The translations under genes were made by a program, and so were the position numbers. Below are positions 8,932 to 17,223 of a stretch of 64,000 nucleotides of DNA, in pieces. The stretch's first letter is position 1. Each line of letters starts with the position of its first letter. A model generated the notes under the pieces. It did not search any database. It was given only the letters and a program-made list of their open reading frames with translations, and was not told the origin of the DNA. The DNA is from Caldilineaceae bacterium (GTDB lineage Bacteria > Chloroflexota > Anaerolineae > Caldilineales > Caldilineaceae). The stretch is taken from positions 11,952-75,951 of the forward strand of contig JAPKMW010000046.1 in NCBI GenBank assembly GCA_026645575.1. Reading direction: 5' to 3'.

Positions 8932-8981
8932 TAGTAAAGACTTTAGTCTTTGGGGCGCTTATAAGACTAAAGTCTTTACTA
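8932..8981. repeat. TAGTAAAGACTTTAGTC-family palindrome, copy 1
   Basis: Perfect 19-bp arms (8932-8950 and 8963-8981), each of which is itself nearly self-complementary (AAGACT-TT-AGTCTT). It lies between the convergent korB and Mn catalase genes. It could work as a bidirectional hairpin, but there is no long T-run. Confidence 0.85.
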
Positions 8982-9011
8982 TCGATCGCTCATGCTTGGA
9001 TGAGCAAACCG

Positions 9012-9935
9012 CTAATTCTTCCCCGTCACCTTGCTGACAGCCTTTTCCACCTTTTCGCCGATAGTGGCCGGATGACCGGCGCCATTGCCGCTATGCTGGC
9101 GCGTCGCTCCTCCCTGGATCTGTTCCATTTGCGCCCCCGACTTCATGGGCGGCGTACCCAAATCGGGCATAGGGGCGCCGGGTTGTTTGGTAACAGTAAA
9201 TTCGCTGCGACCATCATACGAAGGCCCTTGGCTCCAGCGCCCTTGGGGTGGCTGTCCACCATTACGCATGGTGCTCATAAAGGTGTAACTAAACTTTGGG
9301 TTCTCCATTTCCTGGGGGAAGCTGTTGGGAATGGGATGAACTGCCGGCCCGCCTAGCTCTTCAATCACGGCCATCCACTGGTTTTGGTGCATTGTATCGC
9401 GCGCGATGAGGTAACTGAGCATGTGCTTCATGCCCGGATCATCCGTCATGTTGTAAAGCCGCACCGCCAAGGTACGGCCTGTCGACTCAGCGGTTACGTT
9501 GGCATACATATCCGCTGCCAGGTTGCCGCTGGCATAGACATGCGAACAATCAAAGGGAACGCCATTGGCATCCACCGGCATGGCCGTCAGCCCAGCCGAG
9601 AGAATGTGCCGAGCATCCATGCCGCCGAGAATGGCATTAACCATTGGATTTTGCTGTGCCGCCTGTTCCTGCATCGCTAACGGTGCATTTTGCAGATTGA
9701 GCGCCACTGCCGTCGAGAGCATTTCAATATGGCCGATCTCCTCGGTGCCTGTCTCCAGCAACATCTGTTTGTATTTGGCCGGTCCACGTGCGCCCCAGGC
9801 TTGGAACAAATATTGCAGACAGACGCGAATCTCGCCCTCGATCCCGCCAATGGCTTGTTGTAACATTTTGGCAAAGAGCGGGTTCGGTCGCTCAACGCGC
9901 ACTTCAAATTGGAGTTGACTGTCATGAAAAAACAT
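9012..9935 (-). CDS. Manganese catalase
   Basis: 307 residues with AAAGGA before the ATG at 9935. The ferritin-like four-helix domain (residues about 1-190) carries the dinuclear Mn ligands: Glu in 'GGIEGEIRVCLQYLFQ', 'ETGTEEIGHIEML' (ExxH), Glu in the 'TAESTGRTLAVRLYN' helix, and 'RDTMHQNQW'. It converts H2O2 to water and oxygen. The C-terminal tail of about 70 residues is Gly/Pro-rich and ends in 'EKAVSKVTGKN'. The gene lies 130 bp downstream of the SOD-fusion gene on the same strand, so the peroxide made by SOD could be removed by this enzyme. Confidence 0.93.
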   Translation of the reverse strand: MFFHDSQLQFEVRVERPNPLFAKMLQQAIGGIEGEIRVCLQYLFQAWGARGPAKYKQMLLETGTEEIGHIEMLSTAVALNLQNAPLAMQEQAAQQNPMVNAILGGMDARHILSAGLTAMPVDANGVPFDCSHVYASGNLAADMYANVTAESTGRTLAVRLYNMTDDPGMKHMLSYLIARDTMHQNQWMAVIEELGGPAVHPIPNSFPQEMENPKFSYTFMSTMRNGGQPPQGRWSQGPSYDGRSEFTVTKQPGAPMPDLGTPPMKSGAQMEQIQGGATRQHSGNGAGHPATIGEKVEKAVSKVTGKN

Positions 9936-10011
9936 CAGAATTTCCTTTCACTTCCTGAATCGCCAGATGGGCTATGTGATTCGTGCTTTGCTGGTCAAAG
10001 AAACCATCGAT

Positions 10012-10047
10012 CATAAATCACGTCATAAATCACGTCATAAATCACGT
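10012..10047. repeat. Three tandem 12-bp repeats
   Basis: CATAAATCACGT occurs three times without a break (10012-10023, 10024-10035, 10036-10047). It lies between the SOD-fusion gene and the Mn catalase gene. The function is unknown; slippage array or protein-binding iterons are both possible. Confidence 0.8.
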
Positions 10048-10065
10048 AGCACGCATTATCTAGCG

Positions 10066-11940
10066 TTACTCTGTCTCAATTGCGCTGATCCGGTAGATCA
10101 CCCCATTGGTATCTTCACTGAGCAACAGCGAGCCATCCTGCGCTACCAGCAGACCGGCAAGCCGGCCAAAGTGCGCGACTTCCTCTTCGAGCAACCAACC
10201 CGTGACAAAGTCGTTAATGGCGACCGGTTGACCGGACTCATCAAAATCCACATGCACCACCTTGTAGCCGACTGGTTCGCTGCGATTCCACGAGCCGCGC
10301 ATGGCGACAAAGGCATCGTTTTGGTACTCTTCGGGGAATTGGTCGCCGGTGTAGAAGACCATGCCGATGGGCGCACTATGCGCCTGGTAGGTCAGCACCG
10401 GCCCCACGGATTGGGCGCAGAATTCAGCCTTGGTCATGCCCGGCGGGCTGCCGGCCAGATAGGGATCAACCTGTTGATTCGCATAGCAGTAGGGCCAGCC
10501 ATAGTTATTGCCGGCTTCAATGCGATTCAATTCTTCCGGCGGTTGGTCATCACCGCGCCAATCCGAACCATGATCCATCCCCCAAAGTTCGCCGGTTTCC
10601 GGGTGCCAACCCCAGCCAATGGTGTTGCGCAACCCTTCGGCAAAGATGGTATAGACGCCAGCGGGTTGAATTTGTAGAAGGGTGGCGCTGTCACGGTCGA
10701 GATTGGTACAAGCATTGCAGAGGCTGCCGACACTCACATAGAGCAGCCCATCCGGGCCAAAGGCCATGGTGCGGTTGCCATGTTGCCCGGCGTCCGGCAT
10801 CCCGGTGACATAGGGTTGGAGATCAGCAATTGTGCCGTCGTCGGCTAAGGTGCCAACCGTTACCGTGTTGGGCTGGGCCAGGTAGATTTGGTCGCCTTGG
10901 ATGACAATGCCATGAACGGCGGTCAACCCGGCAGCCGCCGTAATTGGCTCGCCATCGGCCTGCCCATCGCCATCTTCATCGCGGAGCGCCAGCACATCCC
11001 CTTGTCCCCGGCGCGTGACATAAATGGTCCCGTCTTCGGCTTGGGCCATCATGCGCACATTGCCCAAATCCTGCGCAAAGGCGGTGATGGTGAAACCGTC
11101 CATCGGCTGCAACTGGGCAATGCGTTCCGGGCTTGCGGATCGCCGTTCCGGCTCGACATTGGTGCCGGTGATCGGCGGGGGTGGGGTGGGCGCCGGCTGG
11201 GGCGGCACTTCCATCGCGGTCACAACGCCACAGGCAATGCGTGCCCCGCTCCGGCCCGACGGGTTGGTGATTTGATCGTCGGGATTAGCGTGAATCAAGA
11301 GACTGCTGCCGTCAGCGGCCAGAAGGGCATTTTCGCCGGTGCCCAGGGTGAGCAACGAACTCACCGCTTCATAGATGGCATTGCCTTCTTCGTCAATGAC
11401 GATGTTAGGCAGATCGCCGGCATGAGGACCATCGGGATTGTCCAACCCGTGGCTTGCCATCGTCGGATTGAAATGTTCGCCGGCCACCGCAAAATCGGGT
11501 TCACAGCGGCCTACTTGATGGAAATGGATGCCATGCTCACCAGGCGCCGCCCCTGTAAAGTTGCTAATGGCTACGCTGATTTGCAGCCCTTCCGCCGTTT
11601 CCGTGAACTGGGCCATGCCGACGACGGTGCCGGTGATGTTTTGCAACTCTGCCATTGCCATCGTCGTCGCCAGCGAAGTGGTGACCATCCCGGTGTCGGT
11701 CATCAGGCCCGTGTCCGTCAGGGCGCCGGCACTGGTGATTGCATCCGTGCTGGTGTTGGTTGCCATTGTGGTGAGGGGGCTGGTTGCCTGTGGTTCCTCG
11801 GCAGGGGTTGCCGTGGCGGCCTGTTGGAGCATCGTGGCGGCGGCTGGCGTGGGGCGCAGCCCGAAGACGCCATAGGCGGCCAGTGCCAACAAACAGGCAA
11901 TGCCCAAAAGTGGTAGTGTCAAGAGTGGTCGTGAGTGCAT
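10066..11940 (-). CDS. Exported fusion: Cu/Zn superoxide dismutase + PQQ-type sugar (sorbosone) dehydrogenase-like propeller
   Basis: 624 residues. Residues 7-27 form a signal or membrane anchor ('LTLPLLGIACLLALAAYGVF'), followed by a low-complexity Thr/Ala linker to about 95. Residues about 100-245 are a Cu/Zn SOD domain with His ligands in 'HGIHFHQVG', 'PDGPHAGDLPN' and 'LLIHANPDD', Cys residues in 'GRCEPD' and 'IACGVV', and 'SGRSGARIACG'. Residues about 270-620 form a glucose/sorbosone dehydrogenase-like beta-propeller ('VHGIVIQGD', 'GNRTMAFGPDGLLYVSVGS', 'GLRNTIGW', 'MDHGSDWRGDD', 'NNYGWPYCY'). It probably acts outside the membrane. The Shine-Dalgarno spacing is long (AAGGAG about 14 bases from ATG). 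It is read before the Mn catalase. Confidence 0.88.
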   Translation of the reverse strand: MHSRPLLTLPLLGIACLLALAAYGVFGLRPTPAAATMLQQAATATPAEEPQATSPLTTMATNTSTDAITSAGALTDTGLMTDTGMVTTSLATTMAMAELQNITGTVVGMAQFTETAEGLQISVAISNFTGAAPGEHGIHFHQVGRCEPDFAVAGEHFNPTMASHGLDNPDGPHAGDLPNIVIDEEGNAIYEAVSSLLTLGTGENALLAADGSSLLIHANPDDQITNPSGRSGARIACGVVTAMEVPPQPAPTPPPPITGTNVEPERRSASPERIAQLQPMDGFTITAFAQDLGNVRMMAQAEDGTIYVTRRGQGDVLALRDEDGDGQADGEPITAAAGLTAVHGIVIQGDQIYLAQPNTVTVGTLADDGTIADLQPYVTGMPDAGQHGNRTMAFGPDGLLYVSVGSLCNACTNLDRDSATLLQIQPAGVYTIFAEGLRNTIGWGWHPETGELWGMDHGSDWRGDDQPPEELNRIEAGNNYGWPYCYANQQVDPYLAGSPPGMTKAEFCAQSVGPVLTYQAHSAPIGMVFYTGDQFPEEYQNDAFVAMRGSWNRSEPVGYKVVHVDFDESGQPVAINDFVTGWLLEEEVAHFGRLAGLLVAQDGSLLLSEDTNGVIYRISAIETE

Positions 11941-11980
11941 AACTGGTTCTGTCTCTCCTTTTCTGGTTGGTGTTCGTACT

Positions 11981-12121
11981 ACCTTGCAATCATGAGTGTT
12001 ACGAACCTAGAGCCGTAAACGTAGGTGCGGTTGGCAAGGGCACTGACTTCGGGGAACAAGTGCGCTTGCCAACCGCACCTACGTTTATCGAAACAAATTC
12101 ATACCTGCATGATTGCAAGGT
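11981..12121. repeat. Nested inverted-repeat element upstream of the SOD-fusion gene
   Basis: The outer 14-bp terminal inverted repeats are ACCTTGCAATCATG (11981-11994) and its complement (12108-12121). Inside is a perfect 23-bp palindrome arm pair (12016-12038 and 12065-12087; core GTAGGTGCGGTTGGCAAG). The 141-bp structure looks like a miniature mobile element. No clear target duplication is seen. Confidence 0.7.
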
Positions 12122-12358
12122 AACAAGCGCCTGTTAGGCCATTGTTTGCCGATCAGGTAGTCAAACCATACTGGCGAGTGCTGGAAAGCGGTATAGGTCG
12201 AGACCTAGAAAAAGGTATAGAGGGTGCCTATTTGGCGGTGGCACAGACGCGAATTCAGGCCGCGCGGATTGACAACCATGGCAACCTGCATCGCCTATTG
12301 CACGCGGCGCAAGCTCTGATCACCTGCGTCGATGCGTTATTTAGCGTTATTCAGAGCG
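12122..12358. other. Gap with no supported gene
   Basis: This is the remaining gap before the endonuclease gene. A 75-codon frame from TTG 12142 to 12369 has coding-like composition but no ribosome-binding site, matches no family I recognise, and overlaps the neighbouring gene end. I do not call it. Confidence 0.5.
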
Positions 12359-13105
12359 TTATTCCGTAAGTGATGATTCACTGGGTTGTTCGTTGGGCGG
12401 GGTCAATAGCCGTTGGCCATAGGGGCAAAGATCGAGGACAGGACAACGGGGGCAGGCGGGATTGCGAAAGAAACAACAACGCTGACCGTGCAACATCAAC
12501 ACTTCATGGTTGTCATAGACCTGCTGCGCCGACCAATCCGGCGGCAGTTGCGCTTCCAGTACTGCATGAGCGGGGCCGGGTCCCATATTGGCGGGGATTA
12601 ACCCCAGCCGTTGCGCCACGCGATGGTGGTGGCTATCGACGGGGAGGGCCGGCATTCGTAGGGTGCTAAAGAGGAGGGTGGCGGCGCTGGTTTTGGGGCC
12701 GATGCCGTTCATGGCTTCCAACCACGCCCGCGCGTCGGTGACACTCATATCGGTCAAGAAGTCGAGGCTAAGGACGCCGTTATTGCGTTCGGTGATGGCG
12801 CTCAACGCAGCTTGAATGCGGGGCGCCTTCTGTTCCGGCCACTGCGCGGCGGCAATGGCCGCTTCGACTTCGGCGGTCGGCGCATCGCGTACGGCTTCCC
12901 AAGTGGGAAATTGGGTGCGCAACTCCCGATAGGCGCGCCCCGATTCCCGGTTGCGCGTACGGTGGGAGAGCAGCGCGCTGACCAGTTCACTAAGTGGATC
13001 TTTGGTGCTAAAGAAGGGGATGGGGGCGCCATAGGCGGTGGCTAATCGTTCATGGACAAGTAAAGCTTTGGTCTGGAGTGGAGCGGTTGGTTGGGTTTCG
13101 GTCAT
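12359..13105 (-). CDS. nth: Endonuclease III-like DNA glycosylase (HhH-GPD, [4Fe-4S])
   Basis: 248 residues. The helix-hairpin-helix ends 'MNGIGPKTSA' with the catalytic Lys, followed by the catalytic Asp in 'LPVDSHHHR'. The C-terminal cluster motif is Cys-x6-Cys-x2-Cys-x5-Cys ('CFFRNPACPRCPVLDLC'). All features of the Nth family are present, so base-excision glycosylase/AP-lyase activity is expected. The N-terminus diverges from E. coli Nth, so the substrate range could be different. A GAGAAG lies upstream of the ATG at 13105. Confidence 0.88.
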   Translation of the reverse strand: MTETQPTAPLQTKALLVHERLATAYGAPIPFFSTKDPLSELVSALLSHRTRNRESGRAYRELRTQFPTWEAVRDAPTAEVEAAIAAAQWPEQKAPRIQAALSAITERNNGVLSLDFLTDMSVTDARAWLEAMNGIGPKTSAATLLFSTLRMPALPVDSHHHRVAQRLGLIPANMGPGPAHAVLEAQLPPDWSAQQVYDNHEVLMLHGQRCCFFRNPACPRCPVLDLCPYGQRLLTPPNEQPSESSLTE

Positions 13106-13308
13106 GGTCTACTGCTTCTCACGGTTTGCCATACACGCAACGTCATGAGGGGAGTGTAGCAAAGGGGCGGGTTGCACTCTGTAAGGTTGCAGGGGAATGG
13201 GCATTGCCCGCAACGGCCTATACACCAGATGCTGGGTGCTGCTCCCAGCCGCCTGGCGCCTAAGCCTTTGTTGCCGCACAGACGAATCGAGCAAACGATA
13301 TTTCGTTA

Positions 13309-13388
13309 GGATTTACGCACAAACCTAGACCTGTAGGGTCTGCGAGACCCTACAGGTCTCTGGCGGCCAATCCGTCTTGCGTAAGTTC
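13309..13388. repeat. 80-bp TIR element, copy 1
   Basis: Ends are GGATTTACGCA (13309-13319) and TTGCGTAAGTTC (13377-13388), roughly inverted. The inner perfect 15-bp stem is AGACCTGTAGGGTCT (13327-13341) with its complement at 13345-13359. It has the same length and layout as the elements at 21549 and 56220. Confidence 0.8.
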
Positions 13389-13424
13389 TATATAGAGAAG
13401 TGCATAAATTAATCTTTCATTACG

Positions 13425-13490
13425 GTGAGTTTGTAAAGCAGGATTTTTCAGTTTCATCCTTCTATGAAAAATCCTGCTTTACAAACTCAC
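13425..13490. repeat. Perfect 26-bp-arm inverted repeat
   Basis: Arms at 13425-13450 and 13465-13490 (GTGAGTTTGTAAAGCAGGAT at the left end) are exactly complementary, with a 14-bp loop. The 458-bp gap 13106-13562 contains only this repeat and the TIR element at 13309; I see no gene there. Confidence 0.9.
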
Positions 13491-13562
13491 TCACTTTGGC
13501 TATTGTTGCAATAAGTATTGCTACCTAGGCAATCGCCTTAATAAATGACAACTTTCGACTAC

Positions 13563-14219
13563 TTACTCGCTTGCCGCTTGCTCCCCATAGCTCCCCCGTT
13601 GACTTGGTGGCAACAGTTGCGCCATTGCGCGCATAACGGCATCGAGCTGCGCTTGGATGGTCATTTTTTGATTGTCGTCATCGGTAAAAAACAGGGGTGG
13701 TCCAAAGCGGACAATCACTTCCGGGCGGCGACCCAATTGTTTGAAAACGGCGCCGGAATTGATCACCACCGCCGGCACAATCGGCGATTGCGCCGCTTGT
13801 GCAATCCGCACCACCCCGCTCTTACCGCGCCCCAACACGCCAGTACGGCTGCGGGTGCCTTCGGGAAACATGCCCAGAACCTTGCCGCGGCGTAGTAACG
13901 TTTCCGCTGCCGTAATCGCACCCGTGTCACTCTTCCCGCGATCGACCGGAAAGGCGCCGGCGGCTTCGAGAAAGCGGGAAAACCAGGGATGAACCCGGAA
14001 GAGTTCCACCTTCGCCATGAAAAAAATTTGACGGGGTGAACCATACCCTAATAGAAAATAATCCGGCCCCAGGGAATGATTGCAGGCGATAATACAACCA
14101 CTGTCGGTGGGCACCCATTCGCGCCCCTCCACCCGCAACCGGCAGAGTAGCGGCAGGATCGGGGTAAACAACACATACAAAAATTGCCAAAGTCTGGACG
14201 CATCGCGTGGAATCTGCAC
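13563..14219 (-). CDS. plsC: 1-acyl-glycerol-3-phosphate acyltransferase family protein
   Basis: 218 residues from GTG 14219, chosen because AGGAG lies 8 bases upstream. It carries the PlsC motifs: 'NHSLGPDYF' (HxxxxD, catalytic, near residue 47), 'MFPEGTRSRTG' near residue 119, and 'VPAVVINSG'. It transfers an acyl chain to lysophosphatidic acid in phospholipid synthesis, acting at the inner membrane face. A hydrophobic N-terminal segment ('FLYVLFTPILPLLC') anchors it. It is downstream of, and in the same direction as, the SirB1-like gene. Confidence 0.88.
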   Translation of the reverse strand: MQIPRDASRLWQFLYVLFTPILPLLCRLRVEGREWVPTDSGCIIACNHSLGPDYFLLGYGSPRQIFFMAKVELFRVHPWFSRFLEAAGAFPVDRGKSDTGAITAAETLLRRGKVLGMFPEGTRSRTGVLGRGKSGVVRIAQAAQSPIVPAVVINSGAVFKQLGRRPEVIVRFGPPLFFTDDDNQKMTIQAQLDAVMRAMAQLLPPSQRGSYGEQAASE

Positions 14220-14256
14220 TGGAGTTCTCCTCAGTGTGCGTGAAAGGCGAGATAAG

Positions 14257-14338
14257 GAATTACGAATTACGAATTACGAGTTACGAATTACGGAACAGGG
14301 AGTACAGTTCGTAATTCGTAACTCGTAATTCGTAACTT
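14257..14338. repeat. GAATTAC heptad inverted repeat
   Basis: The left arm is GAATTAC x3, GAGTTAC, GAATTAC (14257-14291). The right arm is GTAATTC, GTAACTC, GTAATTC, GTAACTT (14311-14338). It ends on the stop codon of the SirB1-like gene. The same words recur at 26764-26851. Confidence 0.9.
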
Positions 14339-15213
14339 CAATTCACCCGCCGTCGAGTCTCCTCGATTTGTTGAAAGATGTTGAGTAACTGGCGCTCTTG
14401 TGGTTGCAAGGTGGCCTGGGCGAGATCGTTGTTGGTTTCATGCCCGTAGGCCAGGAGATATTGTCCTGTTAGAAAAAAATAGCGGCGTAGATGGTAGGAG
14501 GCGGCTTCCCAGTGATCGAGTTGGTAGTGTAACAACCCCTTTTCGTGCCAGAAGCCTGGCTCATTCGGCGCCAAAATAACCAGATAATCGAGGACATTGA
14601 GGACCATGTTAAAGTTTTTCTGCCCCAAATAGACATTGCGTAGATTGAGCAAAATCCGTTGGGTCAATAGCTGAGGCGAGACTGGTTCAAACATGGTGTT
14701 GCCGAGGGGGACGGCGCGTTCAAAGAGGTTTGATAGATAGGTGCCGGCCGCTTCCAACGCCATCACTTGATTGTGAAAGGGGTCAAGCAACCAGGCGCCG
14801 GCCTGATCGGCATAGCGCACCATAAAGTGGCTGGGAAAGGCTAACCCAGTGATCGCCAACCCCAGCCGGCGACCAATCGCGATGCAAAGCAGACTGAGCA
14901 TAATCGGCAGCCCCACCCGCCGGCGCAACACGACATTGAAGTAGCTATTATCGGGGTCATAATATTGCTCGCGATTGCCGGTAAAGCCCAAATCGTAATG
15001 GAGGACATCAATCAGGCGCGCGGCCCGTTCATAGCCCGGCGGCACCCCCATGAGCGCCCGTTCCACCACCTGCGCCACGTGGTCAATCTGCGCCAATTCA
15101 TCTTCAATGGTCAAGGTTGGGTAGGCCATTCCCGCGATCAACAACGCCAACCGTTCCGGCTGTGGCTCACGCCGGCTGACTTCCACCCGAAATTGCTCCA
15201 GAAATTTCCCCAT
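14338..15213 (-). CDS. SirB1-like protein (transglutaminase-like domain + TPR-like tail)
   Basis: 291 residues. The middle contains 'LRRRVGLPIMLSLLCIAIGRRLGL' and 'GLAFPSHFMVRY...WLLDPFHN', the conserved core of the SirB1/transglutaminase-like family. His (PSHF) and Asp (DPF) are kept but no catalytic Cys is obvious at the start of the motif. The C-terminal 100 residues look like TPR helices ('LLNLRNVYLGQKNFNMVLNVLDYL'). Function in this family is poorly defined; a structural or adaptor role is plausible. The stop codon abuts the heptad repeat. Confidence 0.8.
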   Translation of the reverse strand: MGKFLEQFRVEVSRREPQPERLALLIAGMAYPTLTIEDELAQIDHVAQVVERALMGVPPGYERAARLIDVLHYDLGFTGNREQYYDPDNSYFNVVLRRRVGLPIMLSLLCIAIGRRLGLAITGLAFPSHFMVRYADQAGAWLLDPFHNQVMALEAAGTYLSNLFERAVPLGNTMFEPVSPQLLTQRILLNLRNVYLGQKNFNMVLNVLDYLVILAPNEPGFWHEKGLLHYQLDHWEAASYHLRRYFFLTGQYLLAYGHETNNDLAQATLQPQERQLLNIFQQIEETRRRVN

Positions 15214-15264
15214 TCCTCGCCTTACCGCCTTCTCTCTTCTTGTAAACCGTAGTCATTGTGAACC

Positions 15265-15320
15265 GTAGTAAAGACTTTAGTCTTCCTCTGCGGCGGCTCA
15301 AAGACTAAAGTCTTTACTAC
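15265..15320. repeat. TAGTAAAGACTTTAGTC-family palindrome, copy 2
   Basis: Perfect 20-bp arms (15265-15284 and 15301-15320), the same sequence as the copy at 8932 extended by one pair. Loop CCTCTGCGGCGGCTCA. Confidence 0.9.
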
Positions 15321-15352
15321 AGTTTGTTTATCGTGACTTATTGACCATAGCA

Positions 15353-17083
15353 CTACCGCCGCTGCAACCGCGCCACCTCCTGCGCCAGAATTCGACGTAG
15401 CACAGCAATCGAAGTCGCATAGGTGGCATCGACGCCAAAGTAGCTCAAACTCTTACTCAGCAGCGACTGGCGGCGGCTGATCGGCGTGTCACTGGCGTAG
15501 TGGAGCAGACCAATTTCATAGGGCGCATTGATAAAGAGATTGACAATTTCATCAATCGGATAGCGCTTGGGGTAGACATCTTCGTAGATGGCGCTCAGAT
15601 AGGGGCCAGCTTCCATCTCAATGTCGGTGTAGCCTTCTTCGTAGAAGACGTGCATAAAGCCGCGGTTTTGCAGAATCGTGCCGCGCACCGTCACCGACTT
15701 TTGGTTATCAAAGACGGTGCCAAAGTTGAGATAAGGGGCTACATCCTGCGCCGTAAAGCTGTTGCGGAAAAGATAGGAGTTGCGCGAATGTTCATCATAG
15801 ACCACATTCGGAATCATTACATCGCCCACGCGTGCATTGAGGGTGGCTGCCTTACCCAGAATGTAGACGCCGAGAACCTGATCCACTGCTGTACTGACTT
15901 GGCTGAAGATATGATAGGCCGCCATGCCCAACGGATAATCGATATTAAAGATCAAGGCATCGCTCTGGCGCAAAAGCTGTAAAGCGGCGGGGTCCAGGAT
16001 TCCGAGCCGTTCATCAAAGCGGCTGGCGTCAAGCTTTGCCACCTCAATCACCTGCGCCTCGACATCCAGACAGTGTGGATCTTTGAACCGGGTGATGCCC
16101 ACGGCTTCCTCGGCGGCGGCAAAGGCGCGCTGATGGGCCGGCTCATTGAGGGCTAAGCGTGACGTATAGTAGAGCAGGTTGCGCAGATGTCCATTATCGT
16201 GGCTTGGCAGTCGCTCATATTCGGCAGCGAGGCTTTCCGGGTTATGGGTGCGAATGTACTCGGCAATGACCGTGCGCTGTTCCCAGGCATAACCGCTCAA
16301 GAGGTTGGCCAGGCTATGGGCATTGCTGCTGACAAAATAGATCGGGCGTCGAGTGAGATCCTGCGTGGTCGTGTTGCGAATCTTCTCCCACCAGTACTGA
16401 ACACTGCGCCGGTAATCGCTCAACCCGCTGCCCAGTACGGTGGCGCGTAGATCCAGCCGTTGTTGGGCTACTTTCTGTAAATTTTGCAGCAGATGTGGGC
16501 CGCGCCAGACCTGACCCAATTTAGCAAAATCTTCTTCAGACAAGCCGGCGGCCTGGCGCACCTCTTCCAGCAACGGCTGCACCTTTTCCGGCTCAGCCGC
16601 TTGGGCTTGCACCAAATTTGCACAAAGTTGGCTGTTGGTCAACTTATAATGGAGTTTATTCCACTCAATTTGCAAGGTGCTCACACAAGGGATGAGGTCA
16701 TCAATATCACTCACGCTGGCAATATAGGCGGCCAGAATGCCCTCGTTTGGTTCAAAGTAGAACTTGCGACGACGGGCGCGTGCACGGACAGGATGCCACA
16801 ACTCAGGCGTATAGCCCTCGCGCTGAAAGACATCGTCCATCTGCCCCAAGATCACCAGACGTGCGTCTACTATACAATCCGGCAACCGCAATGCCGCATA
16901 GACCAGCGCCGACATATCAATCTCTGGGCTGTCGGCCAATTGGTGGAGGCTGGAATTCATGGCGGCGTGGGTCTCTTCCAGGCTACGAATGCGAATTGGT
17001 GCGCTGCTGCGCAAGAGAGAATAGTAGGTGCGAATATAGAGTTCAATCTCTTCGCTCTGCACAACAGGCATTTGGCGAATCAT
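15353..17083 (-). CDS. Large protein of unknown function with a phosphorylase-like C-terminal half
   Basis: 576 residues, ATG 17083 with AGGAG 8 bases upstream. I recall an uncharacterised family (possibly DUF6909, label from memory) with this C-terminus. Residues about 370-576 contain 'DALIFNIDYPLGMAAYHIF', 'GVYILGKAATLNARVGDVMIPN', 'IEMEAGPYLSAIYEDVYPKR' and 'LLHYASDTP'. The 'GDVMIPN' and 'EMEAGPYLSA' segments resemble the substrate-binding loops of the purine nucleoside phosphorylase/AMP nucleosidase fold. No signal peptide. The N-terminal half is helical with no recognised motif. Expected substrate: a nucleoside or nucleotide, by inference only. Confidence 0.6.
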   Translation of the reverse strand: MIRQMPVVQSEEIELYIRTYYSLLRSSAPIRIRSLEETHAAMNSSLHQLADSPEIDMSALVYAALRLPDCIVDARLVILGQMDDVFQREGYTPELWHPVRARARRRKFYFEPNEGILAAYIASVSDIDDLIPCVSTLQIEWNKLHYKLTNSQLCANLVQAQAAEPEKVQPLLEEVRQAAGLSEEDFAKLGQVWRGPHLLQNLQKVAQQRLDLRATVLGSGLSDYRRSVQYWWEKIRNTTTQDLTRRPIYFVSSNAHSLANLLSGYAWEQRTVIAEYIRTHNPESLAAEYERLPSHDNGHLRNLLYYTSRLALNEPAHQRAFAAAEEAVGITRFKDPHCLDVEAQVIEVAKLDASRFDERLGILDPAALQLLRQSDALIFNIDYPLGMAAYHIFSQVSTAVDQVLGVYILGKAATLNARVGDVMIPNVVYDEHSRNSYLFRNSFTAQDVAPYLNFGTVFDNQKSVTVRGTILQNRGFMHVFYEEGYTDIEMEAGPYLSAIYEDVYPKRYPIDEIVNLFINAPYEIGLLHYASDTPISRRQSLLSKSLSYFGVDATYATSIAVLRRILAQEVARLQRR

Positions 17084-17202
17084 GGCGCGGCTCCTGACTG
17101 AGTGACAAGGCTTGTCCGGTAAGGTTGACTAGATGAGCAGATTATAGCATGACCAACCCTAAATTCGTAAGCGCTACCCCTCGCTGAAGAAAGTAGGGCT
17201 GC

Positions 17203-17223
17203 TACTTCCTACTCCTTACTTCC
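17203..17223. repeat. Single-arm heptad run
   Basis: TACTTCC, TACTCCT, TACTTCC, ending on the stop codon of the DUF72 gene. An imperfect partner arm, GAAGAAAGTAGGG, lies just upstream (about 17186-17198). Confidence 0.6.

Noticed and set aside
10888..11916. 342-codon open frame on the plus strand
   Set aside because: It is antisense to the SOD-dehydrogenase fusion gene, whose metal ligands and domains are unmistakable.
12142..12369. 75-codon frame starting at TTG
   Set aside because: No ribosome-binding site, no recognised similarity, and it runs into the end of the endonuclease gene on the other strand. A degraded gene fragment is possible but not supported.
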